A model generated the notes under the pieces. That model ran no database searches. It worked only from the letters and a program-made list of their open reading frames with translations, and was not told the origin of the DNA. A DNA stretch of 64,000 nt from Microbacterium azadirachtae. Lineage in GTDB: Bacteria > Actinomycetota > Actinomycetes > Actinomycetales > Microbacteriaceae. The translations under genes and the position numbers were made by a program. The DNA is taken from contig NZ_JYIX01000034.1 in the NCBI RefSeq assembly GCF_000956505.1, positions 62,001 through 126,000 on the forward strand. The letters run 5' to 3'. This document shows, piece by piece, positions 54,251 to 62,871 of the stretch. Position 1 is the first letter of the stretch, and the number at the start of each line of letters is the position of its first letter.

Positions 54251-55510
54251 TCACGTGAGACGGTCCGCCGTCCGGTCCCGGTCATCGTCGATCCAGGCCG
54301 CGTCGACGTCGCCGTGGCGGCGCGGTGCGAGCAGCAGGATCCCGGCGCCGACGAGCACCTCGAGTCCGAGCGCGAGCGCGAGCGGACCCGGATCGGGCCC
54401 TGCGACGGCGAGCCGTCCCGGCCCGAGGGATCCGTGCGAGAGCGCCGCGAGCAGTGCGCCGGATCCGCCCGCGAGCGCGGCGATCCCGACAGCGGTCACC
54501 ACGCGCGGCACGATCCCGGACTCCACGCCCGCCGACACCTGCCGCGAGCGGATCACCCACCCCGCGAACGCCCCCGCGGCGATCGGCAGGAGCACGACGA
54601 CGAGCGCCCACGGCGACGAGCTGTCCGGCACGAGACCCAGTAGCGGCACCCCCGGTACGACGCCCAGCACGGTGCCCGCGGGAGAGACGGCGGTGCCCGC
54701 GCCGATCGCGAAGCCGGGGCCCGCGATCCACGCCACCGCCCACGCCACGAGCGTCGGCACGTACGCGAGCTGGGCCAGGCCGATCACGACCACGCCGAGG
54801 CCGTCGGCACGCAGCGACTCGAAGAGAGCCACGCTCTGCCCGCCGCGGACGATTCCGGCGATCGCCACGGCGAGGGCTGCGGCGCCGACGACGCCGGCCA
54901 TGGCGACCGCAGTTCCTCGGACGATATCGCCGGGCACGTGGGCCCAGTCCGGCCAGCGGTCCAGCGCGTCCTGCACCCGGTCGATCACGCCGCCGTCGCC
55001 CTCGCTCCACGCCGTCGCGACCGCCCCGGCGAGAGCACCGCACAGGAACACGAGAGGCGGGAACAGGATCGCGAGCCAGAGCGGTGCCTTCAGCACCCCG
55101 AGGCCGCCGGTCAGCGCGGCGAGCGCGGAGATCACGGCGAAGGTCGCCGTTCCGCTCAGGACACCCGAGATCCAGGATCCGGCGAGCGCGGCCCTGCGGC
55201 CAGAGCGCGCCGCGAAGATCGCCGTGAAGCCGAGGAACAGCAGCGGAGGCACCGAGAGGGCGAAGGACGCCGCGGACGGGTCCAAGCCGACCGCGCGCAC
55301 CAGCGCGTCAGGAAGGACCACGGAGAGCGGGACGCCGTGGCCGAACTGCCAGAGCGTCGCGGCGCTCGGCCAGAGGGCTCCCCAGTCGGCGTTCGTGCCG
55401 AAGGCGACGGCCCAGATCACGGCGAGAGGCGCGAGCAGCACGGCGAGACCGATGGCCGCGGCGACGATCGCATCGACCGCCGCCAGGAGCACGATGAGGA
55501 GGCGTTGCAT
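54251..55510 (-). CDS. DUF6350 multi-pass membrane protein
   Basis: 419 aa with about 10 hydrophobic segments and no signal peptide apart from the first helix (LLIVLLAAVDAIVAAAIGLAV). Length, Ala-rich helices, the VPTLVAWAVAWIAGPGFAIGAGT block and adjacency to purN and purH identify the actinobacterial DUF6350 family. The function is unknown. The start at 55510 is preferred; the frame is open for another 1.8 kb upstream, but those residues are charged and repetitive shadows of the NCS2 permease gene. Confidence 0.85.
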   Translation of the reverse strand: MQRLLIVLLAAVDAIVAAAIGLAVLLAPLAVIWAVAFGTNADWGALWPSAATLWQFGHGVPLSVVLPDALVRAVGLDPSAASFALSVPPLLFLGFTAIFAARSGRRAALAGSWISGVLSGTATFAVISALAALTGGLGVLKAPLWLAILFPPLVFLCGALAGAVATAWSEGDGGVIDRVQDALDRWPDWAHVPGDIVRGTAVAMAGVVGAAALAVAIAGIVRGGQSVALFESLRADGLGVVVIGLAQLAYVPTLVAWAVAWIAGPGFAIGAGTAVSPAGTVLGVVPGVPLLGLVPDSSSPWALVVVLLPIAAGAFAGWVIRSRQVSAGVESGIVPRVVTAVGIAALAGGSGALLAALSHGSLGPGRLAVAGPDPGPLALALGLEVLVGAGILLLAPRRHGDVDAAWIDDDRDRTADRLT

Positions 55511-55624
55511 GACGGATTCGAGCCTACGTGCTCCGCCCCGCGCTCCCCTGCGGGCGCGCGGGCCACGGTGCCGACGGCGCGGAGGAGGCCCTCCAGACGA
55601 TACGGTTTTCCGCGGAGGTCCCCC

Positions 55625-57046
55625 ATGACAACAGTCCCCCCGCCCGTGTCCGACCCCGTCGCCGCCGAGCCGAAGAACGCCGTCGATCGCTTCTTCGAGA
55701 TCACCAAGCGCGGATCCACCCTCGGCACCGAGGTCCGCGGCGGCATCGTCACGTTCGTGACGATGGCCTACATCGTGATCCTCAACCCGATCATCCTGTC
55801 CACCCCGGACGTCGCAGGGCACACGCTGCCTGGCGGCGCGGTCGCCGCGGCCACGGCGCTGACCGCCGGCGTCATGACGATCCTGTTCGGGCTGATCACC
55901 CGGCTGCCGTTCGCGTTCGCCGCCGGCCTCGGCATCAACGCGTTCCTCGCCTTCACCGTGGTCGGCTCTGTCACCTGGGCCGAGGCGATGGCGCTCGTCA
56001 TGATCAACGGCGTCATCATCGTGCTGCTCGCCGCGACCGGCCTGCGCAAGCTCATCTTCGACGCGGTCCCCGTGCAGCTCAAGCTCGCGATCACGGTCGG
56101 CATCGGCCTGTTCATCGCCTTCATCGGATTCGTGAACGCCGGCTTCGTGACCTCGACGAAGCAGGCCTCCCCTCCGGTCGACCTCGGTATCGGCGGATCC
56201 GTCGCCTCCATCCCGACCCTGCTGTTCGTGCTCACTCTGCTGATCGGCGGCGCGCTCATCGCGCTCCGCGTCAAGGGCGCGATCCTCATCGCCCTCGTCG
56301 GCGGCTCGTTGCTCGCCGCGATCCTCAACCTCATCTGGCCGTTCGGGCAGGACTTCGGCTTCACCGGCAGCATCGTGGGCCTCCCCGACCTGAGCCTGAT
56401 CGGCCGGGTCGACTTCGGCTTCGACCTCGCGAAGGTCGGCGGCGTGACCCTGGTGATGTTCATCTTCACGCTGCTGTTCTCGAACTTCTTCGACGCGATG
56501 GGCACGATGACCGGCCTCGCGAAGGAGGCCGACCTCGCCGACGAGAAGGGCGACTTCCCGCGCATCAAGTCGGCGCTCGTCGTCGAGGGCGTCGGCGCGA
56601 TCGTCGGCGGCGGCACGTCGTCCTCCTCCGCGACCGTCTTCGTCGAGTCGGGCGCCGGCATCGGCGAAGGAGCGCGCACCGGCCTCGCGACGACGATCAC
56701 GGGTGTGCTCTTCCTGCTCGCGATGTTCTTCACGCCGCTCACCGCCCTCGTGCCCAGCGCCGTGGCCGCCGCGGCGCTGGTGCTCGTCGGCGCGATGATG
56801 CTCTCGCAGATCAAGAACATCGATCTCGGCGACTTCCGCGTGCTGCTGCCGGTCTTCCTCACGGTCACCGTCATGCCGATGACGTACTCGATCGCCAACG
56901 GCATCGGCGCCGGATTCGTGAGCTGGATCGTCGTGAACGCCCTGACCGGCCGGGCCAGGACGATCCACCCGCTGCTCTGGGTGGTCGGCGTCGGGTTCGT
57001 GCTGTTCTTCGCCCGCGGCCCGATTGAGGCGCTGCTCGGCGCCTGA
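55625..57046 (+). CDS. NCS2 family purine permease (AzgA-like)
   Basis: 473 aa, about 12-14 helices. FFEITKRGSTLGTEVRGGIVTF (partial), TMAYIVILNPIIL, FAFAAGLGINAFLAFTVV and DAMGTMTGLAKEADL with SSSSATVFVESGAGIGEGARTG are the AzgA/GhxP-type signatures. It likely imports guanine, hypoxanthine or adenine with protons. The ATG at 55625 follows GGAGG. It is divergent from DUF6350-purN-purH, so salvage and synthesis of purines sit side by side. Confidence 0.93.
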   Translation: MTTVPPPVSDPVAAEPKNAVDRFFEITKRGSTLGTEVRGGIVTFVTMAYIVILNPIILSTPDVAGHTLPGGAVAAATALTAGVMTILFGLITRLPFAFAAGLGINAFLAFTVVGSVTWAEAMALVMINGVIIVLLAATGLRKLIFDAVPVQLKLAITVGIGLFIAFIGFVNAGFVTSTKQASPPVDLGIGGSVASIPTLLFVLTLLIGGALIALRVKGAILIALVGGSLLAAILNLIWPFGQDFGFTGSIVGLPDLSLIGRVDFGFDLAKVGGVTLVMFIFTLLFSNFFDAMGTMTGLAKEADLADEKGDFPRIKSALVVEGVGAIVGGGTSSSSATVFVESGAGIGEGARTGLATTITGVLFLLAMFFTPLTALVPSAVAAAALVLVGAMMLSQIKNIDLGDFRVLLPVFLTVTVMPMTYSIANGIGAGFVSWIVVNALTGRARTIHPLLWVVGVGFVLFFARGPIEALLGA

Positions 57047-57060
57047 CCTGACCGCTGCGG

Positions 57061-57130
57061 GCGGGATCCGCCGGGATCTGCTGGGATCCGCCGGGATCCG
57101 TCGGGATCCGTCGGGATCCGCTGGGATCCG
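57061..57130. repeat. seven tandem 10-bp repeats
   Basis: Seven exact-length decamers of the form CYGGGATCCG (one GCGGGATCCG variant and one with CTG at its end) run without gaps directly after the permease gene. The period is 10 bp, close to one helical turn, and every unit but one contains the BamHI palindrome GGATCC. Confidence 0.92.
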
Positions 57131-57211
57131 TCGAGGCCCCCTCACCGCGTCGAGGCCCCCTCCTGGGAACGCACCTGGGAGGGGGCCTCGATCCTGTGAG
57201 GGGGCCTCGAC
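57130..57211. terminator. nested double palindrome
   Basis: The outer arms GTCGAGGCCCCCTCA (57130-57144) and their complement (57197-57211) are perfect over 15 bp. The inner arms TCGAGGCCCCCTCC (57150-57163) and their complement (57178-57191) are perfect over 14 bp. Outer and inner arms are themselves copies, so several cruciform or hairpin forms are possible. It may terminate both convergent genes. Confidence 0.7.
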
Positions 57212-57257
57212 GTGCGTGGACGGCCCCGCGCCGCCGCACACCGGGCTCCGGCACGCC

Positions 57258-58013
57258 TCAGAGCGCGAGCGGCACGCCGGGCTCCGGCACGCGCAGCCGG
57301 ACCGCGAGGCCGGCATAACCGAATTCGCGCACGAGGCGCTCGCGGGTCTCGGAGAAGTGGTGCCAGCCCTCGGCGTGCACGGGCACGATCACCGCATCGC
57401 CCAGCTCTCGTGCGGCTGCGACCGCGGTGCGTGCATTGAGGGTGAGGTCGGCGTCGCCGAAGCGCCCGACGTTGGCCGCCCCGGCGAACAGCACGGCGAG
57501 GTCGATCCGACCGATCCGCTCTGCGATGGCCGTGACGACCTCGACCGAGGCGTTGTCGCCGGAGACGTAGAGCACGGGCTCCCCCGGCGCGCTCAGCACG
57601 AAGCCGGTCACGGTGCCGGAGAGCTCCTCCGCCCCCTCCGGGCCGTGCAGCGCGGGCACCGCGGTCACCTCGACGTCGCCGAGACGATGCGTCTGCCACG
57701 GGGCGAGCCCTGTCACGCCGTCGACACGTCCCGCCGCCTCCGGCGTGGACAGCACCGCGCCGGCGCGAGGCAGGAAGGCGCGTCCCGCCTCGTCGAGGTT
57801 GTCGGGGTGCTGGTCGTGCGAGAGCAGCACGGCGTCGATCTCGCCCACCTGGTCGGCGGCGAGCGCGGGTCCGCTCAGCTTGTGCAGCGCGATGCCGCCG
57901 TCATAGCTGCGCGGCGCGTCGAACGTCGGGTCGGTCAGCAGGCGCACGCCCGCGTACTCGATGATCGCGGTCGGTCCGCCGATGAGGGTGAGGGTCACGG
58001 AGTTCTCGGTCAT
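57258..58013 (-). CDS. MBL-fold metallo-hydrolase
   Basis: 251 aa of the UlaG-like or YcbL-like metallo-beta-lactamase fold. LTLIGGPTAIIEYAGVRLLTDP starts the fold, LLSHDQHPDN is the metal motif (SHDQHxDN), followed by LHGPEG, YVSGDN and VPVHAEGWHHFSE. The substrate is unknown. The ATG at 58013 is divergent from a GlxA-type regulator 70 bp away, which probably controls it. Confidence 0.85.
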   Translation of the reverse strand: MTENSVTLTLIGGPTAIIEYAGVRLLTDPTFDAPRSYDGGIALHKLSGPALAADQVGEIDAVLLSHDQHPDNLDEAGRAFLPRAGAVLSTPEAAGRVDGVTGLAPWQTHRLGDVEVTAVPALHGPEGAEELSGTVTGFVLSAPGEPVLYVSGDNASVEVVTAIAERIGRIDLAVLFAGAANVGRFGDADLTLNARTAVAAARELGDAVIVPVHAEGWHHFSETRERLVREFGYAGLAVRLRVPEPGVPLAL

Positions 58014-58083
58014 GGATCCATCGTGTCGGTATCGCCGGAACGGCGGGAGTGGCCCTGAAGACACCTTTCGATAAGATCGGGCC

Positions 58084-59034
58084 ATGCGCACCGCCGCCGT
58101 CCTCGCCTTCCCGGGGATCAGCCCGTTCCACCTGTCCGTGCCACTCATGGTGTTCGGCGGCGTCGGCGTGCGCTCTGTCGAGGCCGCCTACCGCACCGTC
58201 ACGGTCGCGGAGGAACCGGGACCGGTGCGCACCGCCGCCGGCCTGGACCTCATCGTGACGGAAGGACTCGACGCTCTTGCGACCGCGGACCTCGTCGTGA
58301 TCCCGAGCTGGGAGCCGGACCTCGCACCCGGCGCCGCGCTCCTCGACGCCGTGCGCTCGGCGCACGCCCGCGGGGCGCGGATCCTCGGCCTGTGCCTCGG
58401 AGCCTTCGTGGTGGCCGCGAGCGGCATCGTCGAAGGCAGGGAGGTCTCCACGCACTGGTCCGCGGGGCCGCAGCTCGCCGCGCGGCATCCCGAGCTCACC
58501 GTGCGCTGCGAGGCGCTGTGGACGGATCTCGGCGACGTGGTCACGTCGGCCGGGGTGGCCGCGGCTCTGGACTGCTGCCTGCACATCGTCCGCACAGAGC
58601 TCGGCAGCGCCGTCGCCGCCGACCTCGCGCGCTCGCTCGTGATGGCCCCGCATCGGGAAGGCTCGCAGGCGCAGTTCCTCTCCCGCCCGCTCGCCGCCGA
58701 CCGCAACGGCGACGAGATCGACCAGGCGATCGCCTGGGCCCTGGGGAGGCTCTCCGAGTCGACGCCGATCGACGCCTGGGCGGGCGCCGTGCACCTGTCC
58801 CGCCGCACGTTCACCCGGCGCTTCCGCGATCGCACCGGCACGAGCCCAGGAGACTGGCTGCTGCAGCGCCGCCTGGACGAGGCGCGCCGGCTGCTCGAGG
58901 CCTCCGACCTGCCCGTCGACGCCGTCGCGCACCGCACGGGCTTCGGCAGCGCCGTGACCCTGCGCCACCACTTCCGGGCGCGCTACGGCACGACCCCTGG
59001 CGCCCACCGCAGGGCGTTCGCGGATCCGGCCTAG
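58084..59034 (+). CDS. GlxA-type AraC family regulator
   Basis: 316 aa. The N-terminal DJ-1/PfpI-like domain (about 1-170) has its nucleophile-position cysteine C104 in LGLCLGAFVVA. The C-terminal AraC HTH includes HLSRRTFTRRFRDRTGTSPG and FGSAVTLRHHFRARYGTTPG. TAAGAT (58072-58077) ends 6 bases before the ATG, so it is probably leaderless. It likely regulates itself and the divergent MBL gene. Confidence 0.92.
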   Translation: MRTAAVLAFPGISPFHLSVPLMVFGGVGVRSVEAAYRTVTVAEEPGPVRTAAGLDLIVTEGLDALATADLVVIPSWEPDLAPGAALLDAVRSAHARGARILGLCLGAFVVAASGIVEGREVSTHWSAGPQLAARHPELTVRCEALWTDLGDVVTSAGVAAALDCCLHIVRTELGSAVAADLARSLVMAPHREGSQAQFLSRPLAADRNGDEIDQAIAWALGRLSESTPIDAWAGAVHLSRRTFTRRFRDRTGTSPGDWLLQRRLDEARRLLEASDLPVDAVAHRTGFGSAVTLRHHFRARYGTTPGAHRRAFADPA

Positions 59035-59082
59035 CCCTCGGATCCCGCCGCCCCTGCGACGATCCCCGGCGACCTCGACGGA

Positions 59083-59670
59083 TCAGGGACGCAGGGCCAC
59101 CCCGTGGATGAGGGGCTCGACCGTGCCCCAGATGCCCGGCGCTTCGGTGCGGACCACGTCGACATCCGAGAAGCCCGCGTCGCGGATCGCCCGCTCGGTG
59201 TCGCGCCGCGGATCGCAGCCATGATCGAACGCGCGCGAGAACGGTGCGTACAGCGCCTGCAGCCGGCGGGTGCGGCTCCCCTGCGGCGCCCCCACGTGCT
59301 CGAAGAACACCAGCGGGCCCGTCGGCCGCAGCACCCGGCGCACCTCGGCCAGGACGGCCGCCGGTTCGCGCACCGAGCAGAGCACCGTGGAGGCGATCAC
59401 GGCGTCGACCGAGGCGTCGGCGAGAGGGATCTCCTCGGCCGGCGCGCGGAGCAGGCGCGCTCCGGGGCGGGCCCCGATGCGCCGCGGAAGCGCCGGGTCG
59501 AGCCGCCGCGCGGGTTCGAGCGCCCACCACGCGACGTCCGGCGCGAGATGATCCGCCGCGATCCCGGATCCTGCCCCGAGATCGAGCACGACGCCGCGCA
59601 GGGCCGGCAGCGCGGACGCGCGCCACCGGCGCCGCTGCTCCGCACCCGAGAGACCGCCTATGTCCGACAT
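59083..59670 (-). CDS. class I SAM-dependent methyltransferase
   Basis: 195 aa from the ATG at 59670. The SAM-binding motif VLDLGAGSGIAADHL, DAVIASTVLCSV (motif II/IV region) and the VLRPTGPLVFFEHV strand identify a Methyltransf_11-type enzyme; the EHVG and C-terminal PFSRAFDHGCDPRRDTE segment resemble UbiE/thiol- or phospholipid-methylating subgroups. The substrate is unknown. An alternative start at 59694 adds eight residues. Confidence 0.85.
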   Translation of the reverse strand: MSDIGGLSGAEQRRRWRASALPALRGVVLDLGAGSGIAADHLAPDVAWWALEPARRLDPALPRRIGARPGARLLRAPAEEIPLADASVDAVIASTVLCSVREPAAVLAEVRRVLRPTGPLVFFEHVGAPQGSRTRRLQALYAPFSRAFDHGCDPRRDTERAIRDAGFSDVDVVRTEAPGIWGTVEPLIHGVALRP

Positions 59671-59696
59671 CGCCCCCACGGTACGCCCCCACAACA

Positions 59697-59746
59697 GAGT
59701 CGTCCCCGTCAGCGCACGCTCTGGGGTGCGCTGACGGGGACGACTC
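59697..59746. terminator. perfect 20-bp hairpin after sucCD
   Basis: Arms 59697-59716 and 59727-59746 are exact complements of 20 bases with a 10-nt loop, 15 bp after the sucD stop and before the methyltransferase gene. It is a strong terminator for the sucCD transcript and separates it from the downstream gene. Confidence 0.88.
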
Positions 59747-59761
59747 GGATGATGCGGTGCC

Positions 59762-60664
59762 TTACAGGGCGGCGTAGACCTCGCGCAGCAGGGCAGCGGT
59801 CTCGGACGGCGTCTTGCCGACCTTTACGCCGGCGGCCTCGAGGGCCTCCTTCTTCGCCTGCGCGGTGCCCGCGGAGCCGGAGACGATGGCACCGGCGTGG
59901 CCCATGGTCTTGCCCTCGGGAGCCGTGAAGCCCGCGACGTAGCCGACGACCGGCTTGGTGACGTTGGCCTTGATGAACTCCGCCGCACGCTCCTCGGCGT
60001 CGCCGCCGATCTCGCCGATCATGACGATCGCCTTGGTCTCGGGGTCGGCCTCGAACGCGGCGAGCGCGTCGATGTGCGTCGTGCCGATGACCGGGTCGCC
60101 GCCGATGCCGATCGCGGTGGAGAAGCCCAGGTCGCGCAGCTCGAACATCATCTGGTAGGTCAGGGTGCCCGACTTCGAGACGAGGCCGATCGGGCCCTTG
60201 CCGGTGATGTTCGCCGGGGTGATGCCCGCGAGAGCCTCGCCCGGGGTGATGATGCCGGGGCAGTTCGGGCCGATGATGCGGGTCTTCCCGCCCTTCTCGA
60301 CCGCGTACGCCCACGCTTCGGCGGAGTCGCCGACCGGCACGCCCTCGGTGATGACCACGAGCAGCGGGATCTCGCTGTCGATGGCCTCGACCATGGCGTC
60401 CTTCGTGAACGCCGGCGGCACGAAGGCGACCGACACGTTGGCGCCGGTCTTCTCGATGGCCTCGGCGACGGATCCGAACACCGGCAGCTCGACGACGTTG
60501 CCGTCCTTGTCCGTGTGGGAGACCGTGGTGCCGGCCTTGCGCGCGTTCACGCCGCCGACGACGTTCGTGCCCGCCTTCAGCATGAGGGCGGTGTGCTTGG
60601 TGCCCTCGCCGCCCGTGATGCCCTGGACGATGACCTTGGAGTCCTTGTTGAGGTAGATCGACAT
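59762..60664 (-). CDS. sucD: succinyl-CoA synthetase, alpha subunit
   Basis: 300 aa. [21 protein letters not shown] is the CoA-binding start, [13 protein letters not shown] is a family signature, and the phosphorylated histidine is H256 in [10 protein letters not shown]. With SucC it makes ATP or GTP from succinyl-CoA in the TCA cycle. It lies 27 bp after sucC. Confidence 0.97.
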   Translation of the reverse strand: MSIYLNKDSKVIVQGITGGEGTKHTALMLKAGTNVVGGVNARKAGTTVSHTDKDGNVVELPVFGSVAEAIEKTGANVSVAFVPPAFTKDAMVEAIDSEIPLLVVITEGVPVGDSAEAWAYAVEKGGKTRIIGPNCPGIITPGEALAGITPANITGKGPIGLVSKSGTLTYQMMFELRDLGFSTAIGIGGDPVIGTTHIDALAAFEADPETKAIVMIGEIGGDAEERAAEFIKANVTKPVVGYVAGFTAPEGKTMGHAGAIVSGSAGTAQAKKEALEAAGVKVGKTPSETAALLREVYAAL

Positions 60665-60691
60665 GTTCCTAGTCCTTGTCTCGTCAGGGGG

Positions 60692-61858
60692 TCAGGCGTT
60701 CGCCAGCTCGGCGGCCTTGTCGGCGCCCTCGTCCATGGTGGCGGCGAGCGTGACGAGCGGGTGGGCGGCGGCCTTGAGGATCGCGCGACCCTCCTCGACC
60801 TGGTTGCCGTCGAGGCGCACGACGAGCGGCTTGGTGGCCGTGTCGCCGAGGATCTCGAGGGCCTTGACGATGCCCTCCGCGACGGCGACGCAGCTGGTGA
60901 TGCCGCCGAAGACGTTGACGAAGACGCTCTTGACCTGCTCGTCGCCGAGGATCACGTCGAGGCCGCTGGCCATGACCTGCGCGTTCGCGCCGCCGCCGAT
61001 GTCGAGGAAGTTCGCCGGCTTCACGCCGCCGTGGTTCTCGCCGGCGTAGGCGACGACGTCGAGGGTCGACATGACCAGACCCGCGCCGTTGCCGATGATG
61101 CCGACCTGGCCGTCGAGCTTGACGTAGTTCAGGCCCGACTCCTTGGCCTTGGCCTCGAGCGGGTTCTCGGTCGCCTTGTCGGCGAGCTCCTCGTGCTCGG
61201 GGTGGCGCACCTCGGAGGCGTTGTCGTCGAGCGTGACCTTGCCGTCCAGGGCGATGATGTCGCCCTCCTCGGTCTGCACGAGCGGGTTGACCTCGACCAG
61301 GGTCGCGTCCTCGCCCTTGTACACCTCGTACAGCTTCACGAAGACGTCGGCGACCTTCTCGGCGAGACCGGGCTCGAAGTTGCCGGCCTTGGCGATCTCG
61401 AGCGCCTTCTCGGGGGTGATCCCCTCGAGCGGGTTGACCTCGACGCGGGCGAGAGCCTCGGGCTTCTCGACGGCGAGCTGCTCGATCTCCATGCCGCCCT
61501 CGACCGAGGCGAGGCTCAGGTAGGAGCGGTTGGAGCGGTCCAGGAGCACGGAGAAGTAGAACTCGCGGGCGATGCGGGCGCCTGCGGCGACCATGACGCG
61601 CTTGACGACGTGGCCCTTGATGTCGAGGCCGAGGATCGCCTTGGCCGCCTCGTACGCCTCGTCGGGGTTCTTCGCGACCTTCACGCCACCGGCCTTGCCC
61701 CGGCCGCCGGTCTTGACCTGCGCCTTGACGACGACCACGCCACCGAGCTTCTCCGCCGCTGCCTTCACCTCCTCGGGGGTGTCAGCGACGATGCCGGCGA
61801 GGACCGGCACTCCGTACTTCTCGAAAAGGTCTCGTGCCTGGTACTCGTAGAGATCCAC
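60692..61858 (-). CDS. sucC: succinyl-CoA synthetase, beta subunit
   Basis: 388 aa ATP-grasp subunit. [18 protein letters not shown] opens the protein; [13 protein letters not shown] is the nucleotide loop, with LVEVNPLV and NFLDIGGGA further on. The start is a GTG at 61858, after GAAGGA; upstream residues in the open frame run through the promoter. With sucD it forms a two-gene operon ending in a perfect hairpin. Confidence 0.97.
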   Translation of the reverse strand: MDLYEYQARDLFEKYGVPVLAGIVADTPEEVKAAAEKLGGVVVVKAQVKTGGRGKAGGVKVAKNPDEAYEAAKAILGLDIKGHVVKRVMVAAGARIAREFYFSVLLDRSNRSYLSLASVEGGMEIEQLAVEKPEALARVEVNPLEGITPEKALEIAKAGNFEPGLAEKVADVFVKLYEVYKGEDATLVEVNPLVQTEEGDIIALDGKVTLDDNASEVRHPEHEELADKATENPLEAKAKESGLNYVKLDGQVGIIGNGAGLVMSTLDVVAYAGENHGGVKPANFLDIGGGANAQVMASGLDVILGDEQVKSVFVNVFGGITSCVAVAEGIVKALEILGDTATKPLVVRLDGNQVEEGRAILKAAAHPLVTLAATMDEGADKAAELANA

Positions 61859-61892
61859 GTGCAGTCCTTCGCTGGTTGCGACGAATGGGACG

Positions 61893-61909
61893 CGACAGGA
61901 ATTCTGTCG
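61893..61909. promoter_or_regulatory. small palindrome in the sucC leader
   Basis: CGACAG (61893-61898) and CTGTCG (61904-61909) are perfect complements around GAATT, 35 bp before the sucC GTG. It could be an operator or a hairpin in the 5' leader. TAGGCT elements on the minus strand farther upstream are a likely -10. Confidence 0.35.
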
Positions 61910-62053
61910 GGTGTCGATGTGATTCGACCCGATAGGCCAGCCTACTACCGCGGAATCGCGCTTCCTGACCGTGTGAACCTCTCCCTGTCTGGCCCCCGAG
62001 ACGTCGGATGACTCCAGAGCCCCGCGCAGGATCCGGACAACTAGGCTCCTCCT

Positions 62054-62725
62054 ATGACCGAGCACGCCGACGTGTCCCCCGCTCGCACCGCCGTGGTGCG
62101 CGCTGCGCTCGAGCTGTTCTCCGCCCAGGGCTTCGACTCGACCTCGGTCGAGCAGATCGCCAAGGCCGCAGGCATCTCGCGCTCCACGTTCTTCCGCCAG
62201 TTCGGCGGCAAGGACGATGTCGTCTTCGCAGACCATGAGGAACTGCTCGACGGGCTGCGCCGCTACCTGGAGCGCCCGCACGCGAACCCGTGGACCGCCG
62301 TGTGCGACGGGTCGCTGATGGTCTTCCGCTCCTTCGCCGCCGATCCGGAGATGGCGCGGCTGCGCTACCAGGTGGTGCGCGAGGTGCCCACCCTGCGCGA
62401 CCGCGAGATCGTGACCGTGTTCCGCTACGAGCGCCTGTTCGACGAGTATCTGCGCCGCTCGATGCCGGATCTGGATCCGCTCGACGCGGTCGGGTTCGCC
62501 GCACTCGTGACGGCCGTGCACAACCACGTGCTGCGCCGGCTGCTGCGCGGATCACGCACCTCGGCCGCCGCGCTGCGCCGCGCCCTGGACGACGTGCTGC
62601 GCCGCTACGGCGTGCACCCCGACAGCGCCGCGGACCCCGGCGAGGACGCGGTCGTCGTCGCCGTGTTCCCGCGCTCGATGCCCATGGCGGAGATCACCCG
62701 CCGCCTCCGCGACGAACTGGACTGA
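62054..62725 (+). CDS. TetR family transcriptional regulator
   Basis: 223 aa. The TetR_N helix-turn-helix is about residues 10-58 ([20 protein letters not shown] then [15 protein letters not shown]). The C-terminal ligand domain contains a [15 protein letters not shown] segment typical of regulators beside acyl-CoA metabolism genes. TAGGCT (62042-62047) ends 6 bases before the ATG. It probably represses the adjacent acyl-CoA dehydrogenase through TGAGAC half-sites at 62825-62852. Confidence 0.9.
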   Translation: MTEHADVSPARTAVVRAALELFSAQGFDSTSVEQIAKAAGISRSTFFRQFGGKDDVVFADHEELLDGLRRYLERPHANPWTAVCDGSLMVFRSFAADPEMARLRYQVVREVPTLRDREIVTVFRYERLFDEYLRRSMPDLDPLDAVGFAALVTAVHNHVLRRLLRGSRTSAAALRRALDDVLRRYGVHPDSAADPGEDAVVVAVFPRSMPMAEITRRLRDELD

Positions 62726-62824
62726 CCCCTCGGCGCGTCCTTCCGCCCGCAGCCGCCGCGGGTGCCTTCGGCGCGCTCCGACGCGCATTCCCCGTGCACG
62801 GGATCCGGCGAATGGCGGTACGCT

Positions 62825-62852
62825 GTCTCATGAATCTTGAGACTGAGTCTCA
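62825..62852. promoter_or_regulatory. three alternating GTCTCA/TGAGAC half-sites
   Basis: GTCTCA (62825-62830), TGAGAC (62838-62843) and GTCTCA (62847-62852) lie 20-47 bp before the dehydrogenase start. The last two form TGAGAC-N3-GTCTCA, the same 15-mer pattern as at 15122-15136. This is a likely TetR operator. Confidence 0.6.
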
Positions 62853-62871
62853 CTCCCCGGATGGAGACCCC

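Noticed and set aside
51907..54258. 783-codon open frame on the plus strand
   Set aside because: It is antisense to purH and purN; composition is the Asp/Val/Arg/His-rich pattern of reverse-strand shadows in high-GC DNA.
54251..57316. 1021-codon frame around DUF6350
   Set aside because: Only the part from the ATG at 55510 encodes a membrane protein; the upstream section is antisense to the NCS2 permease gene.
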